Assembly (NCBI GenBank): GCA_034401795.1
Contig: CM067373.1
Location: forward strand, 92,513,624 to 92,577,623
Reading direction: 5' to 3'
Length of the DNA stretch: 64,000 bases
From: Chaetoderma sp. LZ-2023a
Lineage: Eukaryota > Mollusca > Caudofoveata > Chaetodermatida > Chaetodermatidae
The translations under genes and the position numbers were made by a program. Positions 36,640 to 48,485 of this stretch are shown in pieces. Every line of letters starts with the position of its first letter. Position 1 is the stretch's first letter. A model generated the notes under the pieces. The model was not told where the DNA came from and did not search any database. It saw only the letters and a program-made list of their open reading frames with translations.

Positions 36640-39512
36640 CATTGCTGCTGCTGTGATTGTTTGGGCAACGATGGGATCGGGGGTAGCAGTGGTGGTGGCG
36701 TTGTTGCTGATTATGCATAAGCTGTGTTGGTGTATACTGCAGTGCGGATAGGATTCTCACGTTCATGGAAAAGGATTAACTGAGCATGCCACTTTTTACA
36801 CCGCACCATGGGATGTTTAGATGAAGTGTAGAAGAAGCAACGGTGTTGTGGGACGTTCCTTTTCTTTGTCCGATGTCCCTTCTTGCGGATCCATGTGGTT
36901 GAAGGAGTGCTTTCCTCGGAATCACTGCTGATGGTGCATGTTGGTGACGTGGCTGTTAGTGGCTGTGAATTACAAACCACCAAAGGACAACAGGTGTTAA
37001 ATGCCTTGGCGGTGGGACGTGGCGCTTGCAAAAATGTTGTTTCAGTGGAGGTGCTACAACCTACCACTGCCGTTTTACATAGGAAAGAAGGTCGTGTAGA
37101 TGTTGGGTCACACTTTCCGCAGGGGGAAGATGACAGTGCTGTGGATGCAGTGTGCATCGTAGGCATCGTCATAGAGGAAGCCGGTTGCCAGTGAGTGTAT
37201 GACGTTTTAGGAATATGTCGATGAGTATGTGTGGCCACCTGATGTAGTTGTTCAGAGGCTGTAGTTGAGCCGGGTTGTAGGGGTGGGCACCGAAGTGACT
37301 CTGTGATCAGTGCCCATGCTAGTTTGACGGATTCTCTGGCTGCGATGTTCGTCGGTCAGCGGTTGGGGTTGTAGATGGAGAATGGGTGGGCATCGTTCCC
37401 TCCAATTGCCCAGCTGACCACATCCAAAGCACATGTTTGGTGGTGGTACTGATGCTGGGGTTGATTGCGGTCTAGTGATGGATTGTGTTGCCACTTGTAC
37501 CCTTTGGCCTTACCAGTGTGTTTCCCTCTCCCCACCACACCAGATGGACGGCCAGTTCCCCTCACAGGATGCAGCCTAGGCTAGGTACCTCTCTGCATGT
37601 GCCTGAGATAAAGACCTGTCCAAGTTATGGGGCCATAATCTGGGACAGAATCAAGGCGCACCCTGCCGACTCCCATCCCGAGCAGACACAGTACTGGATG
37701 CCAACTAAGGGTCATCTTGGCAAGGGGCCATAGCCCCGCATAGACCATACCATGGAGGCGATGCCTGCTAGACGTCATCTTAGCTAAGGACTCCACATAG
37801 ATCCTTCTTTGACATCATTTTAGCTAAGCGACCCCGCATAGATCGTACTATCCAGGTCATTCACGGGCACTTGGGATCTCAGACCACTCAGGCCTACCCG
37901 CCCGGCAAGTGACAGGTTACACTGTCTCACGCACATACTCCCCTGCTTCCAAAAGAATCACGTTTCATGACCTCTGATCACAGGAGGCATGACTCGCAAT
38001 ACGAACTCTTGCCATGGCCTGACCGTACATTGAGCCATCTTGACCACTCATAATCAAGAACAGGTTGATGAACTGACATGATCAAGATCACCGGCCGGCT
38101 AACCAGTCGACAACGATCCCCATCTGAGCTCATGCTCAGGGGCAACCGATGGTCTGATCCATATCTATCTGCCAACAGTATATGAACTTTGACCGTTTTC
38201 CCCGGCTTGACCTGCAGGTCATCTCTAGCAAACACAGCAAACTTCTAGTCTGCCAGAGATGTCCTGAGTGTGGACTATCATCCACGTACCATGCTTTGTT
38301 CACTTACTACCATCAAGTTCACCAGCCCGAACAATACACCGACTAGACGGTATCACAGTAGGATGTTGATTCATCCTTCTTTAGACATGGAGGCCTTCAG
38401 TATCTCCTCTGCACTATAGCACTGATTTCACGTGCCCCAGGACTCTCGCGAGCCTACTGCCACCTGTTACCGTAACCCTTCAAGGAGCCTATCCCTCTCG
38501 GTTACGGTAGTGCTGAGTGTCGTCACAAGGTTGGTGAGTGCTGAGATTTGTTTAGTTATCTCTTCTAACCTTTCATGCATGTTTTTTCTATTGTTATTGT
38601 TGTGCTGGTTCCAGCATCCTTGGGCATTGTTGTGACCCCCACGATGGGATTGGCCATGCCCTATCCATCTAGACGCATGATATTGACCGGGGTTTTCTGA
38701 TTGTGTGTGTTGTTCGATGTTGGTTGTGCTTGCGGGTGTAGTAGTTGATTCGGTTGTAGTTGTGACATTAACATCATTCATTTCATTTATTGGATGCAGT
38801 TGGCAGCGATTATTTTTCTCCCACTTCAAGAAATTTTCGATCTGAACCGCGGTAGCCATTAGTTGTTGGAGGCTGCCGTGTTCCGTGAGAAACAGTTTTT
38901 CTTTGAGGGCAGTCTCTCCTCTTAACGCGTCTATGAATGTGTCGAGATGTAGATGTGCTATGCCTTCGAGATTTGTGCTGGGGTAGGCACGGGTAACAAG
39001 ATGACGGATGTGACTCGCTAATTCCGGCGATGTTTCTTCCGAGCATTAATGTAGATCCTTCAGTTGAAGCCGACTTGTTTCTCCAAGGGCGGTGTCGCCG
39101 AATCTTTCCAACAACGCGTTCTCTAGTTCGGTGTAAGATGGTGTGTAGTCTGTGCCTAAGTCTGCCAGAACTTGTAAAGCCTTTCGGGACAACGTTGCAG
39201 CTAAATACTCTCCCATCTGCTGATTACTCCACCGGATTTTCCTGCTTATTATTTCAAATTGAACTTTATAATTAGCTCAATCAGTCTCCCTGCTAAATTC
39301 AGGGGCGGGGGGGAGAGAATGACCTCTTGGAGAAGTAATTGGAAAACCTGCTGGTGGTGCTGGCGAAACTGATGAGAATGGGGATGTGGGTTGGCGTGTA
39401 GGTGAGGGTGGTGTTGCTCGTCGATGTCCCTGACAGTGCTAATGCGTTAGTGAAGGCGATTCTCTGATGCGGGTCCATAGACATGTGTCGGTCTATAGAC
39501 TGGTGGACAGAT
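36640..39512 (-). pseudogene. gag region of gypsy copy 2 (3' two-thirds)
   Basis: Three segments are recognisable. 38,467-39,544 has a Thr/Asn-rich part and a likely coiled coil (EEITKQISALTNLVTTLSTT). 37,252-37,565 has a knuckle-like CFGCGQLGNWRERCP with Cys-x2-Cys-x9-Cys spacing, Asn at the usual His. 36,711-37,238 has a basic cluster (RKKGHRTKKR) matched in copy 1. Gag forms the particle shell and binds RNA in living elements. An unassigned block (37,560-38,470) sits between segments. Confidence 0.65.
37560..38470. other. Unassigned block inside the gag region
   Basis: About 0.9 kb without gag-like translation on either strand, with repeated words such as CCCCGCATAGA and ATTTTAGCTAAG. It reads like an inserted sequence, but no terminal repeat or target duplication was found. 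Confidence 0.4.
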
Positions 39513-41093
39513 TGTAGATATCGGATTGTCCGGTGGGGAGTCATGACCCTGTGGACATCTTATATTTATGAAGTAAGACCTTGATGAAATTCATATTTGA
39601 AAATACCAGGTGAGCTAGTGGACGGAGTAGCACGCATCATACTATAGTACGTAGAGGGGCTGCTGCACTGGTTGACACGGACCGGTGCTGCCGCAACAAC
39701 AGTTTCTCACGAAACTGATGCGTACATAATAACTGTATTTAGTATGAGTTGGAATTATAATAGGATAGAATAAGGAGGACCTACGGTGCTGGTTTGATGG
39801 TATCTGTCAATAGTTGAAGATGAAGGTTGGTGATGTGGGATCGGCACACACTTTCAGCGTATTCAGCAGTCATTTCGGACCATAGTTTAGAAAATAGTAA
39901 CAGAGACAGTTAGACGAGACAGACAAAAAGGATGGTTAAAAGGTTGAGTGATAGGGTCAAAATGTTGACTGACAAGGGAATCATCAACTCCCTATAGAAA
40001 CTACAACAACACCAGCTGGCAATGAGATCATACAGCTCATGTGCTATTAACCATCGTATCCTACAGGCTTATTTGCAATAGGCAATAGGCAAGACATGGA
40101 CAAAGTAGCGTCCTGTAGGAGTGATTGACACTAACGAAGTTTGTGTATGTGTCGATCAAAACCAGCGTATCCGGTTAGAGACGAATTTGTATATCAACTA
40201 TATGTCACTCACCGAGTGACATGCAACAACAACGGATGAAGTAATGTTGTTAGTTAGCTGACAGGTCTCATCAAATCAGAACCAGCCCAAACCGCAAGTG
40301 CTAGGTAAAAAGCTCCCTCCTGAGGAGTGAGGGTCGGCGATTTACTTGGATAAAAAGACGTCATAATCAAAAAGATAGACTATGAGCGAATGGTAAAGAG
40401 GGGAAACCATTATGTAAGTTTCTATTATTAGACATTACGGAATGATGGTAGAATAGAAGCGCAGGAGAGTATAAAAGGGCCGCCTTGCCTTTTATCTGGA
40501 GTTAGTTAGTGAGTGAGAGCAGTCAGCAATGAGAGTTAAGAGTTAGCTTTCAAGAGTCAGTTAGTTAGGAGTCTGGTCCGTATAAGTTGGTTAGAGTTAG
40601 ATTGATATGATATATCAGACCTGTCGTGACAGGGAGTAATACCAGTCAATGTTAGTTAGGAAACGTATAGTTTAGATAAGTAGTTAATGTTAGTCAAACT
40701 TATATAAAGTATTAATCTTTTCTTTGTGGCAGTAAAAGCCACCATTCTTTAGTGTACAGTTAGGTTTATTATTAAAGTCATCACCTTGATAACCTCAAGG
40801 CAAGAGTTTGTCGTGATATTTAATTCTGGACATTACGGAAGACCACCATAACTTACCTACAAGTTCTGAGATTCAGTCAGATCAAGCCCGGATATCTAAT
40901 ACAAATATCGTTCAGTACATCTATTTACGAGGCGAGCTGATATCCATCTTTTGCGTTCTAGGTAAAGTTAGTTGTCGCAGCAACTATACATACAAGCTTT
41001 ACCCAAAACGGAAAAGACTTACGAATCGATTAGTTCAGATAAGAACTTATAAGTAGTAGTGATTCTTGAAGATAGACACGTCACAAATCTTCA
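39513..41093 (+). mobile_element. Solo LTR of the dUTPase/envelope gypsy family, 1,581 bp
   Basis: It starts TGTAGATATCGGATTG and ends AAATCTTCA, the same ends as the 1,465-bp LTRs at 48,486-49,950 and 57,402-58,866 read on their coding strand. It is flanked by a perfect 4-bp duplication AGAT (39,509-39,512 and 41,094-41,097). The sequence is diverged from those LTRs with many length changes, so it belongs to an older subfamily. It lies in the gag of the large long-LTR element and is therefore younger than that element. A TATA box AGAGTATAAAAGGG is kept near 40,470. Confidence 0.92.
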
Positions 41094-41682
41094 AGATGTT
41101 GTGTAGACAATGCAGATGTTCCTGATGCTGTGAAATGTATTCCTCATATGAAGGCTGTGCCGGTGACTGACGTGAATGATGTGCATGGTGTATACATTGT
41201 CTGATGTATTGCTGGAATGGTGTAGCCGTATCCTCCAATTCGTAGCATGGATGTGGTGAATAATAAGGAGATGATGAGTGAAAAGGAGGTGATACAGGAT
41301 ATGGTACATGAGTATCAGACCACTGATCATCCATTCATGACATAGGTGAACATAATGATCGTGAAGGCGGTAGTTGGCCCCCCTCCCCCATAGGGGTCTT
41401 TGTCGTGGTCGTCCGTGATCTGGCGTAGATGCTGGTAGCCTATCGCGGATATCCGATAAGGTGATGTATTGAGTTCCCGCCTGCGAGGCATCGCGAGGCA
41501 TCGTGGAATGTCTCCTCGCTAATCGGTGGGAACTCGTGTTGTGGCGGTGCTGGTCGTTCTGCACCAGTTAAATTTGTTACATTATCATATGATGCTGCCT
41601 CCAAATCGAGGGAGTACTGACTGTCAGATGAAGGAGACTGGAACTCGTGGTTGGTAAGTGTAGGCGTGGGTTCGCTTCTCAT
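41094..41682 (-). pseudogene. gag N-terminal region of gypsy copy 2
   Basis: Begins MRSEPTPTLTNHEFQSP at 41,682, right beside the primer-binding site, and continues as a His/Pro/Ser-rich polypeptide to the solo LTR. The same leader and first codons appear beside LTR copy C (24,793-24,842). No fold is recognised; identified by position. Broken. Confidence 0.6.
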
Positions 41683-41704
41683 TCGAATCCCACATCAGGC
41701 GCCA
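41681..41704 (-). other. tRNA primer-binding site beside LTR copy D
   Basis: Minus strand TGGCGCCTGATGTGGGATTC begins two bases after the LTR end. It differs from the copy beside LTR C at one base. Confidence 0.8.
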
Positions 41705-42752
41705 CTTGTAGCTCGCGGGGGTATGCACTGGTCCACCATTAAATATCCGCTCATCGCACCACAAGTGCGTAATGACCGGGATGGCTTGTTAGCTGTCGAT
41801 CTTGGGGTTGTGGTTCCCATGTGCCGTCTCTCCACGGTGTATTTAGACCAACTTCTAGAGCCGGTGGAACACTGATGTTCCAGTGGGGCCGTGCGACCAT
41901 TGTAGCTGAGATTGAACCACACGGTGTCGGCTCAACTATTTGTGTCACCGGTGTGTCTATCCATACTAATTTAGAGAATGGAACAATTAGAATAATATAC
42001 TAAGAATATAAATAAGTACCTTACAAACAAGGTGAATTGTTTGACAGTAAAATGAGCACAATAAAACACAATATAGAGCTAGCTGGTGTCCTTTCTACGT
42101 GGTATCACCAGAGGTACCACACAGCTCCTTGAATCCGCAGAGGTATCCCCGCAAGAGAAGCATCCACATAGGAGATCACTGAGTAACTTAATATAAGTTA
42201 CTATACGCTCAACATACACAGAGAGAACATTATTGCTGCGAGAGGAAAGTGCCTCGCACAGGCCACCATCACCGAATATTTCATGATGGTGCGAGGTGAA
42301 GGTGTCTCGCGCGGCCCTCCATTACAGGAATTCTCGCTCTTGTGAGAGGCAAGTGCCTCGCGCAGGCCTCCGTCACAGGAAAATGCCTACAACGCCGAAG
42401 CGGAGGAAAAGAGTTGGCAAAAAGGGCCACTCTTTTGTTCATCAGAAAATGCTAAGTGCTGAAAAATCCTAGTGACGCTATAATTAACATGATGCGTACT
42501 GGTTTACGTGAAGGCGGAACGAGCGATTTCCGAAGAATTCCCATATCGCTGCCTTAGGTAGTTCCAAGATGCTGTATTGGTAGATGCGGCATTATTTATG
42601 CAGGCCTTCTGCTACAGTCCAACCTACTGATTAAGTGTTAGAAATAAAAACTAGGTTTGGCCGCAAGTGGCAGGGATTCCTACCTATCGTTAGATACAGC
42701 TGTCCAATGGGTGCAGATGCCTAGCTTCCTATAGGTCGCTTTGAAAGAGCAT

Positions 42753-43064
42753 CTATATCCACGGACGGTATGCGTACATGCAACGCATCCGAATTTGATG
42801 AAACTCCTGGTACCTTGCTCCGCAACCACATAAAACATCACCTGGGCAATGGCTACATTTCACATAAGCAAGTTTGATCACTGACATATCGTTAAGGTGG
42901 GGGTAGAGAGGCGAATATCCATCGTGAGTGTCCTTCCCGTGAGGGCATGGCGGATTCCAAGATCCTTCCCAGACACTCCAACGAGTTGGATGGAGATGTG
43001 CGTCTTGTCCGCCACCATTTCCTATGGAACTAACTTTTGACCTGTCATTAGGATTAGGTTCCAA
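42753..43064 (-). other. LTR-internal open frame shared by several LTR copies
   Basis: A 103-codon frame with a Cys cluster (VKCSHCPGDVLCGCGARY). Close matches stay open in LTR copy A (5,439-5,738, plus strand) and partly in copy C (25,759-25,974). It lies in the long R-U5 part of the LTR. No known domain; the Cys spacing suggests a metal-binding knuckle, but shared DNA ancestry alone explains the similarity. Confidence 0.25.
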
Positions 43065-44489
43065 TGTGTCCAGATATGCACTGCGGGCTGGTAAATAAAC
43101 CTATCAAACTCACATTTATAACTATATGTTTTTGCAGTGCTTCCCTTCGTTGGTGCGGTTATCTAGCTAACAAATATCCGAGGATACGGGGGAGATGTAT
43201 GTAAATCAGCACTATAACCATCACTGCTCGGAATCCTCCAATAGTTTCCAAGGGTCGGTTCAGATCAACGTGCTGATGGGGTGTCCAAACAATTAAGAAG
43301 CCATGCGGCTAGTGGATCATGGAGATAGACAATAACTTAATATATACGAGGCCCTATAGATATTTGGCCAATTTTACACAACCTTGCCGGAGTGCGGGGC
43401 TACATCACCGCAACAATCGGAAAAGAGGCGTACATTATATGTCTGCTAACGAAGAGATTGTCCCTAACCACTTTAACCTATCCTATTGAGCTGAATAGTA
43501 AGGTTTAGTCGGTAACATGTTAGAGACCAGTCAGCGACCTCAGTGTAAAATTGATGATGGTAGGGATAAGTGATGGGGATATAAATGTTGCTGTTTAGTA
43601 TTTCCTAGCGTACTGCGGTCTAAGTTTTCTATAATTTAACAAAACATATCAACGAAATGGCTATCTGCCAGATACAACTAACCAATGCAATGAACAATCT
43701 CAATTTATGTATAAATTATTACGGTAGTATGCATCAGGTTGATAGACCTAAACGGTGCGGTTAGTTAAAGCACCTACAGTAAATAAGGATAATATGAACA
43801 GTAATAAAGAAATTATAAATTGTGGTCCTAAGACCAGGAAGGCACGCCCTATTAGTCATCAGTGCCATATACGGAAATAATAATTAGAGGTACAATAGTA
43901 TAGTTACTTGAGTACCTAATAGTCATCTGTGGAGAACAGGCTACTATGTTACTGAAATTGAGGCGCTAACATTTTCATAGCGCGAGTTGACACGTTCTCT
44001 GGAGCTGGAGAGTTTTCTGCAGGCCATGTCCACAGCTGGTCTCCGCAGGTTGGCTCCGCAAGCTGACTCCTCCAGGCAGGTTGGATATGGTGCATACTCA
44101 CGACAGTGAAACAGAACAGTGAAGTAGCATCTATTAGATAGTCTCTACAATTAAATCATAATTTATACGGAAGTGTGAAAGTTCTCCGTCCGGCGACGGA
44201 AATAATAAAGTTAAAGGTTGCCCATTAACAGAGAGGGCTGTATAATAATGTTAAGCAGATACATAACTTGGCACACGGTGTGGGATGCATCACATAGCTC
44301 TTGCGGCGCACCTAGAAAAGTCCACCAGACTGTGGTCCAAAAGTTAATTATAACACACACGACATGCAGTGCGGAATTTAGTGTACACTTTTCAGCATGG
44401 TTGGCAGATCCGGCGAGTCGTCCACCAAGAATCATCGTAGTTCTACATTGCGTAAGATTACATTCTGGGCCCCCCCCCCCCCGATTTTT

Positions 44490-44600
44490 CACCCCTTTTA
44501 TACGCGCTGTGACGTCAGGGCTGGGCGCCTGAACCAATCAGCAACCGAGCGCCAGCCAATCAGCGCGCTGGTATGCTAGTGACATATCGACCACGTGTAC
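44490..44600 (-). promoter_or_regulatory. Putative RNA polymerase II promoter in LTR copy D
   Basis: In element direction: E-box CACGTG (44,592-44,597), two CCAAT boxes (as ATTGG, near 44,557 and 44,536), the CRE palindrome TGACGTCA-like CTGACGTCAC (near 44,512) and TATAAAAGGGG (near 44,496). The same order is present in copy C and in part in copy B. Placing the start about 30 bp further on leaves roughly 2.7 kb of LTR as R-U5. Confidence 0.6.
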
Positions 44601-45064
44601 ACAGATCTTTGTATTTAGTTTAATATATATGCGCGACTACGACATTATAGCAATATTCCAAGTATAATTTAGCGGGGAGCTTCGACGATAACTCAGTCAT
44701 TTCTGGGTGGATTTAAAAATAGTTTACTTTTTTGGAAAGCTCGTTTAATTCTGGTCCTAATCGGTACCACGAAAAACGAGAACGGGTAAATTATAAGCAT
44801 TTACGAGTACCTACTCGATACACTATAGGTAAGCACTCGCTTCCAATTCCGAGACGTGTTGTCAGGAAGCTCTGGCACTCGCGCGCATTCGCACCACGCA
44901 TGCTATCGGACTTAGCTGATTTTTAACAAGAAACCTCTCGTATAGGGCTTAAATACACTTATTGTTCTACCCAGTGGGGTGCGCTTTAGAACGAATCCGG
45001 CACGGCCGGTCCGTACCCAGCCTTGCTGGGATGGCCGGCACCCGTCCAGTCGATCCGTGCTACA

Positions 45065-45463
45065 TTTCCCCTAGGATAATCCGTATCCTGCGAAAAGAAA
45101 AACAAAGAAAAGAGCAGCAAACATTGTCATCAACATATAATTATCTCCTTATTCGATTATTAACTGTAGGCCTATCAATGATGAAAATTTAACATCTTGT
45201 TTTAAAGTTAAAATATGAAGAGTTAATTTAATTACTGACAAGCACTTGCGATACATCAGTATTCGATCTACATTATGCCATTTGCATCTTCATTGTAAAA
45301 TATATGCAATTGGTCAATTAACAATCACGTATTCGATATTTATATAGACAGATCCAAAAATCTTCTAATATACAAAATCTGACAGAAACTGTAACTCGTA
45401 TTTACATCTGTTTCCTTAATTCATCTTATTAATGCGAATACTGGCATCGGAATACATCAGTTA
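45065..45463. other. AT-rich flank of the large element, probably decayed LINE
   Basis: No clear domain. The end just before 45,464 reads in frame into the LINE endonuclease (QLMGDYNID), so at least its last part belongs to that LINE. Confidence 0.4.
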
Positions 45464-47182
45464 ATGGGTGACTACAATATTGACCTGATGAGACAAACTT
45501 GCTTTCATACACAAAACCTTATAAACTTACTAAATGCTCATTCATTCTACCAAACCATTACAAAACCGACTAGAATAGGTGATGTTTCGGCCACAATTAT
45601 TGATAATATATTCAGCAATAACATTAACTTCAGTAATAAATCGGAGGTAGGAATTCTCGTTACTGACACATCAGACCACCTACCAATTTTTCTTCTCGAA
45701 AGACAGCTGACCTGCACAAAGCCATTCAAATATGAAAAAATTAAATGCAGAGAAATAAATCAGGTCAATATTGAACAATTTAAAAAATACATGTCTGAGG
45801 TGGATTGGCATGCAGTCGCAGACATACAGTGCTGCGAAAGTGCCTACACCCAGTTCCACGAAATTTGCACGCACATCTTCGAAAACAGCTTTCCCATGAA
45901 AGAAAAGAAGAAATTTAAACACAACCCGACTAAACCATGGATAACAACTGGACTGATAGCTGCCTGTCATAAAAAACATAAACTTTATTTGACGTTTATC
46001 AATTGTCAAACAAAGCATAATGAACAGAAATTCAAGAAATACGGAAACAAGTTGGACCATATAATCAAAACAGCAAAAAAAAAATTACTACCATAACAAA
46101 TTTGAACTATGCAAGAATGACATAAATGAAACATGGAAAATAATTAAATCACTTTTGAATAAAAATAACCGCAAAGCGCAACAAACACAATTTCTTTATA
46201 ATAACAAGATAATAACTGATGATTTAGAAATTGCAACAGGATTCAATGACTATTTTGTTAATATAGGTCCAACACTTTCAGATAAAATAAAATCAACATC
46301 CTCTAATAAATATAGTGATTATCTCACAGGCGACTATCAATCCTCTGTTTCGCTAACCCGGTCACAAATGAAGAAATTTTTAGCATTCTTAACAAACTAA
46401 ATCCTGCAAAATGTGCTGGCTTGGATGGTTTCAAGTGGAGTATTTTCAAACACTGCACGTTAGCGCTACTAATACCCCTTAACCACATCTGTAACTTATC
46501 TTTCACTCAAGGCATATTTCCATCAAAATTAAAAGCAGCACGAGTAACACCTATATACAAAGCAAAGGATTCATCTAATTTCACAAACTATAGACCTGTC
46601 TCAATACTTCCACTTTTCTCCAAATTAATTGAACGACTTATGTACAATCGGCTTATCAGCTACTTAGATAAAAAGTCAATCCTCTATACATCACAATACG
46701 GATTCCGTGAGAAACATTCAACAATGCTAGCACTAATTTAAATGACAGAAAAAATAATAGAATCAATTGAAAAGAAAAAGCACATAATAAGCATTATTTT
46801 GGATCTTTCAAAAGCTTTCGACACCATCAATCATAAAATCCTACTAGAAAAACTTGCCTATTATGGAATCCGAGGAAGTGCACTCATCTGCTTTGAAAGT
46901 TATCGAAGTGACAGAACGCAATGTGTGCAATTCAATGCAAATTGCTCTGAAAATAGGAGACTAACTTGCGGTGTCCCTCAGGGGTCCATCCTTGGCCCTC
47001 TGCTGTTCCTCTTGTATATGAACGATCTGCCTAACATATGCAAACATATGTCACTAATACTATTTGCTGATGACACCAATGCCTTTTGCTCTGACGAAGA
47101 CATAGCTACATTATATAAAAATGTAAATAAGGAAATGGAAGAAATTACTAACTTCGGTCTATCGGTCCAAATAATTTTATAG
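45464..47182 (+). pseudogene. Damaged CR1/L2-like LINE: endonuclease end and reverse transcriptase
   Basis: The APE-type endonuclease C-terminus shows GDYNIDLM, TKPTRIGDVSATIIDNIFSN and TSDHLPIF. After a Lys-rich linker the RT follows with NYRPVSILPLFSKLIERLMY, LDLSKAFDTINHKILLEKL, GVPQGSILGPLLFLLYMNDL and the catalytic FADDTN. Such proteins nick target DNA and prime cDNA on it. Breaks: a slip in the A run near 46,073-46,083, a frameshift near 46,360, an in-frame TAA at 46,738-46,740, and loss of everything after the FADD block at 47,182. The endonuclease N-terminus is also missing. Clade by motif resemblance only. Confidence 0.9.
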
Positions 47183-47249
47183 TATTTGACAGAAATTTTT
47201 TTCTATCTATATAACATGCTTCTTTTCTTGTTTTGAAAAAACCCATTGA

Positions 47250-47402
47250 CCTGCTACTAATACTGATGCTACTTCTGCTGCTACCACTGCTACTAGCACT
47301 ACTACTACATGTACTACTACTACTGCTACTACTACTACTACTAGTACTACTACTACTACTACTACTACTACTATACTACTACTGCTACTGCTATTGCTAC
47401 TG

Positions 47403-47444
<42 letters not shown>

Positions 47445-47445
47445 T

Positions 47446-47507
<62 letters not shown>

Positions 47508-47508
47508 G
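47250..47508. repeat. (CTA)n trinucleotide repeat, partly degenerate
   Basis: About 85 CTA/CTG/TTA units. Poly-Ser, poly-Val and poly-Tyr frames over it are artefacts. Confidence 0.97.
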
Positions 47509-47831
47509 AATTGTGACTAGATGATTCCACTTGCTATTATATCCAATAATAATTTCAATTACCATAGTAACAAACTACAGGACGAGCAGGAGAATGAGCA
47601 CCCCTCCCCTCCATCCCCCTTCCCTTGTCCAAGGATGCTCCCCATTAGCCAGCATCCTGTAAACAGTATATCATCATTATAAGTAAAAGTACCCTCCCCC
47701 AAAAATATATAAATGTTTATTGTTGTATCTATAATCATAGACATCCATGTATATTATTGAACTTGACTATGTTCTGTGCTTGTCTGTTACGTAACTGTCT
47801 TGTCATTATTTACTACCCATATGTATCGCAA

Positions 47832-47879
<48 letters not shown>

Positions 47880-48179
47880 TAATAATAATAATAATAACCC
47901 AAGTGACTAACTCTTACACAGACCCTGTTACAGTATTATATGTTGGTTCGCGGACTGAGAGAGGCCCACTCCTGGAGTTTTTCTTTCCACTGTAATGACT
48001 GACAAGATAATTGAACCGGTGGTGACATCGGGGGGGGGGGGGGGGGTGGTGGGTGGGGTTGGAGTGGGGTGTGTGGGTGTGGGAGGGTGCTGGGGGTGTG
48101 GGGGAGGGGTGGTCTCCTCTTGACCTGCGAATTGACATATTTCCTCTTTGAAATTTAAACTGTTTATGTGGATCAAGGT
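47509..48179. other. Spacer with (AAT)n and G-rich tracts
   Basis: Contains (AAT)n at about 47,830-47,897 and a G run at 48,030-48,046 followed by G/T-rich DNA to 48,118. No gene recognised. Confidence 0.7.
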
Positions 48180-48395
48180 TCAAAGGGTTAATAAGGAAGT
48201 AGTAAATGTAATGTCTGAATTTATAATTGTTTGTGTAAGTACTGTCTTGTCTAATTTATATATACCTGTATATATGTGTGTAAGGTGTCCGCCATAACAA
48301 TAGGCACTGCCTTAGGCGGACAACCTGGTATGATTTGTGAATTCGTTTATCTTGGAATTATTGAATAAATAATCTTGAATCTTGAATCTTGAGTT
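48180..48395 (+). repeat. LINE 3' end with CTTGAAT tail
   Basis: Ends GAATAAATAATCTTGAATC then TTGAATCTTGAG, a short tandem tail after an A-rich signal, typical of CR1/L2-like LINE ends. It is probably the 3' end of the LINE at 45,464, separated from it by simple repeats. Confidence 0.6.
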
Positions 48396-48485
48396 AAACA
48401 ACACATTTTGAAGTCCGTCACAAAATAATATCTTTCTTACTTAATTAATCTACTAATTTAATCTGATTACTTTATAAACACATAT

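Larger units (their letters stand above)
41707..45064 (-). repeat. Long LTR copy D (5' LTR of the large element), 3,358 bp
   Basis: Runs from TGTAGCTCGCGGGGG to GATCCGTGCTACA, giving TGTAGC/GCTACA inverted ends. Leader and primer site adjoin it on the left. A hairpin array lies at about 42,230-42,390 and a promoter at 44,490-44,600. It is highly similar to copy C over most of its length. Confidence 0.92.

Noticed and set aside
43837-45064. Independent element beside a 2.1-kb LTR, suggested because copy A lacks this part
   Set aside because: Copies B, C and D all contain it and share the terminal GCTACA end, so it is part of the full LTR.
47207-47565. Poly-Ser, poly-Val, poly-Leu and poly-Tyr frames
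   Set aside because: Translation of a (CTA)n microsatellite.
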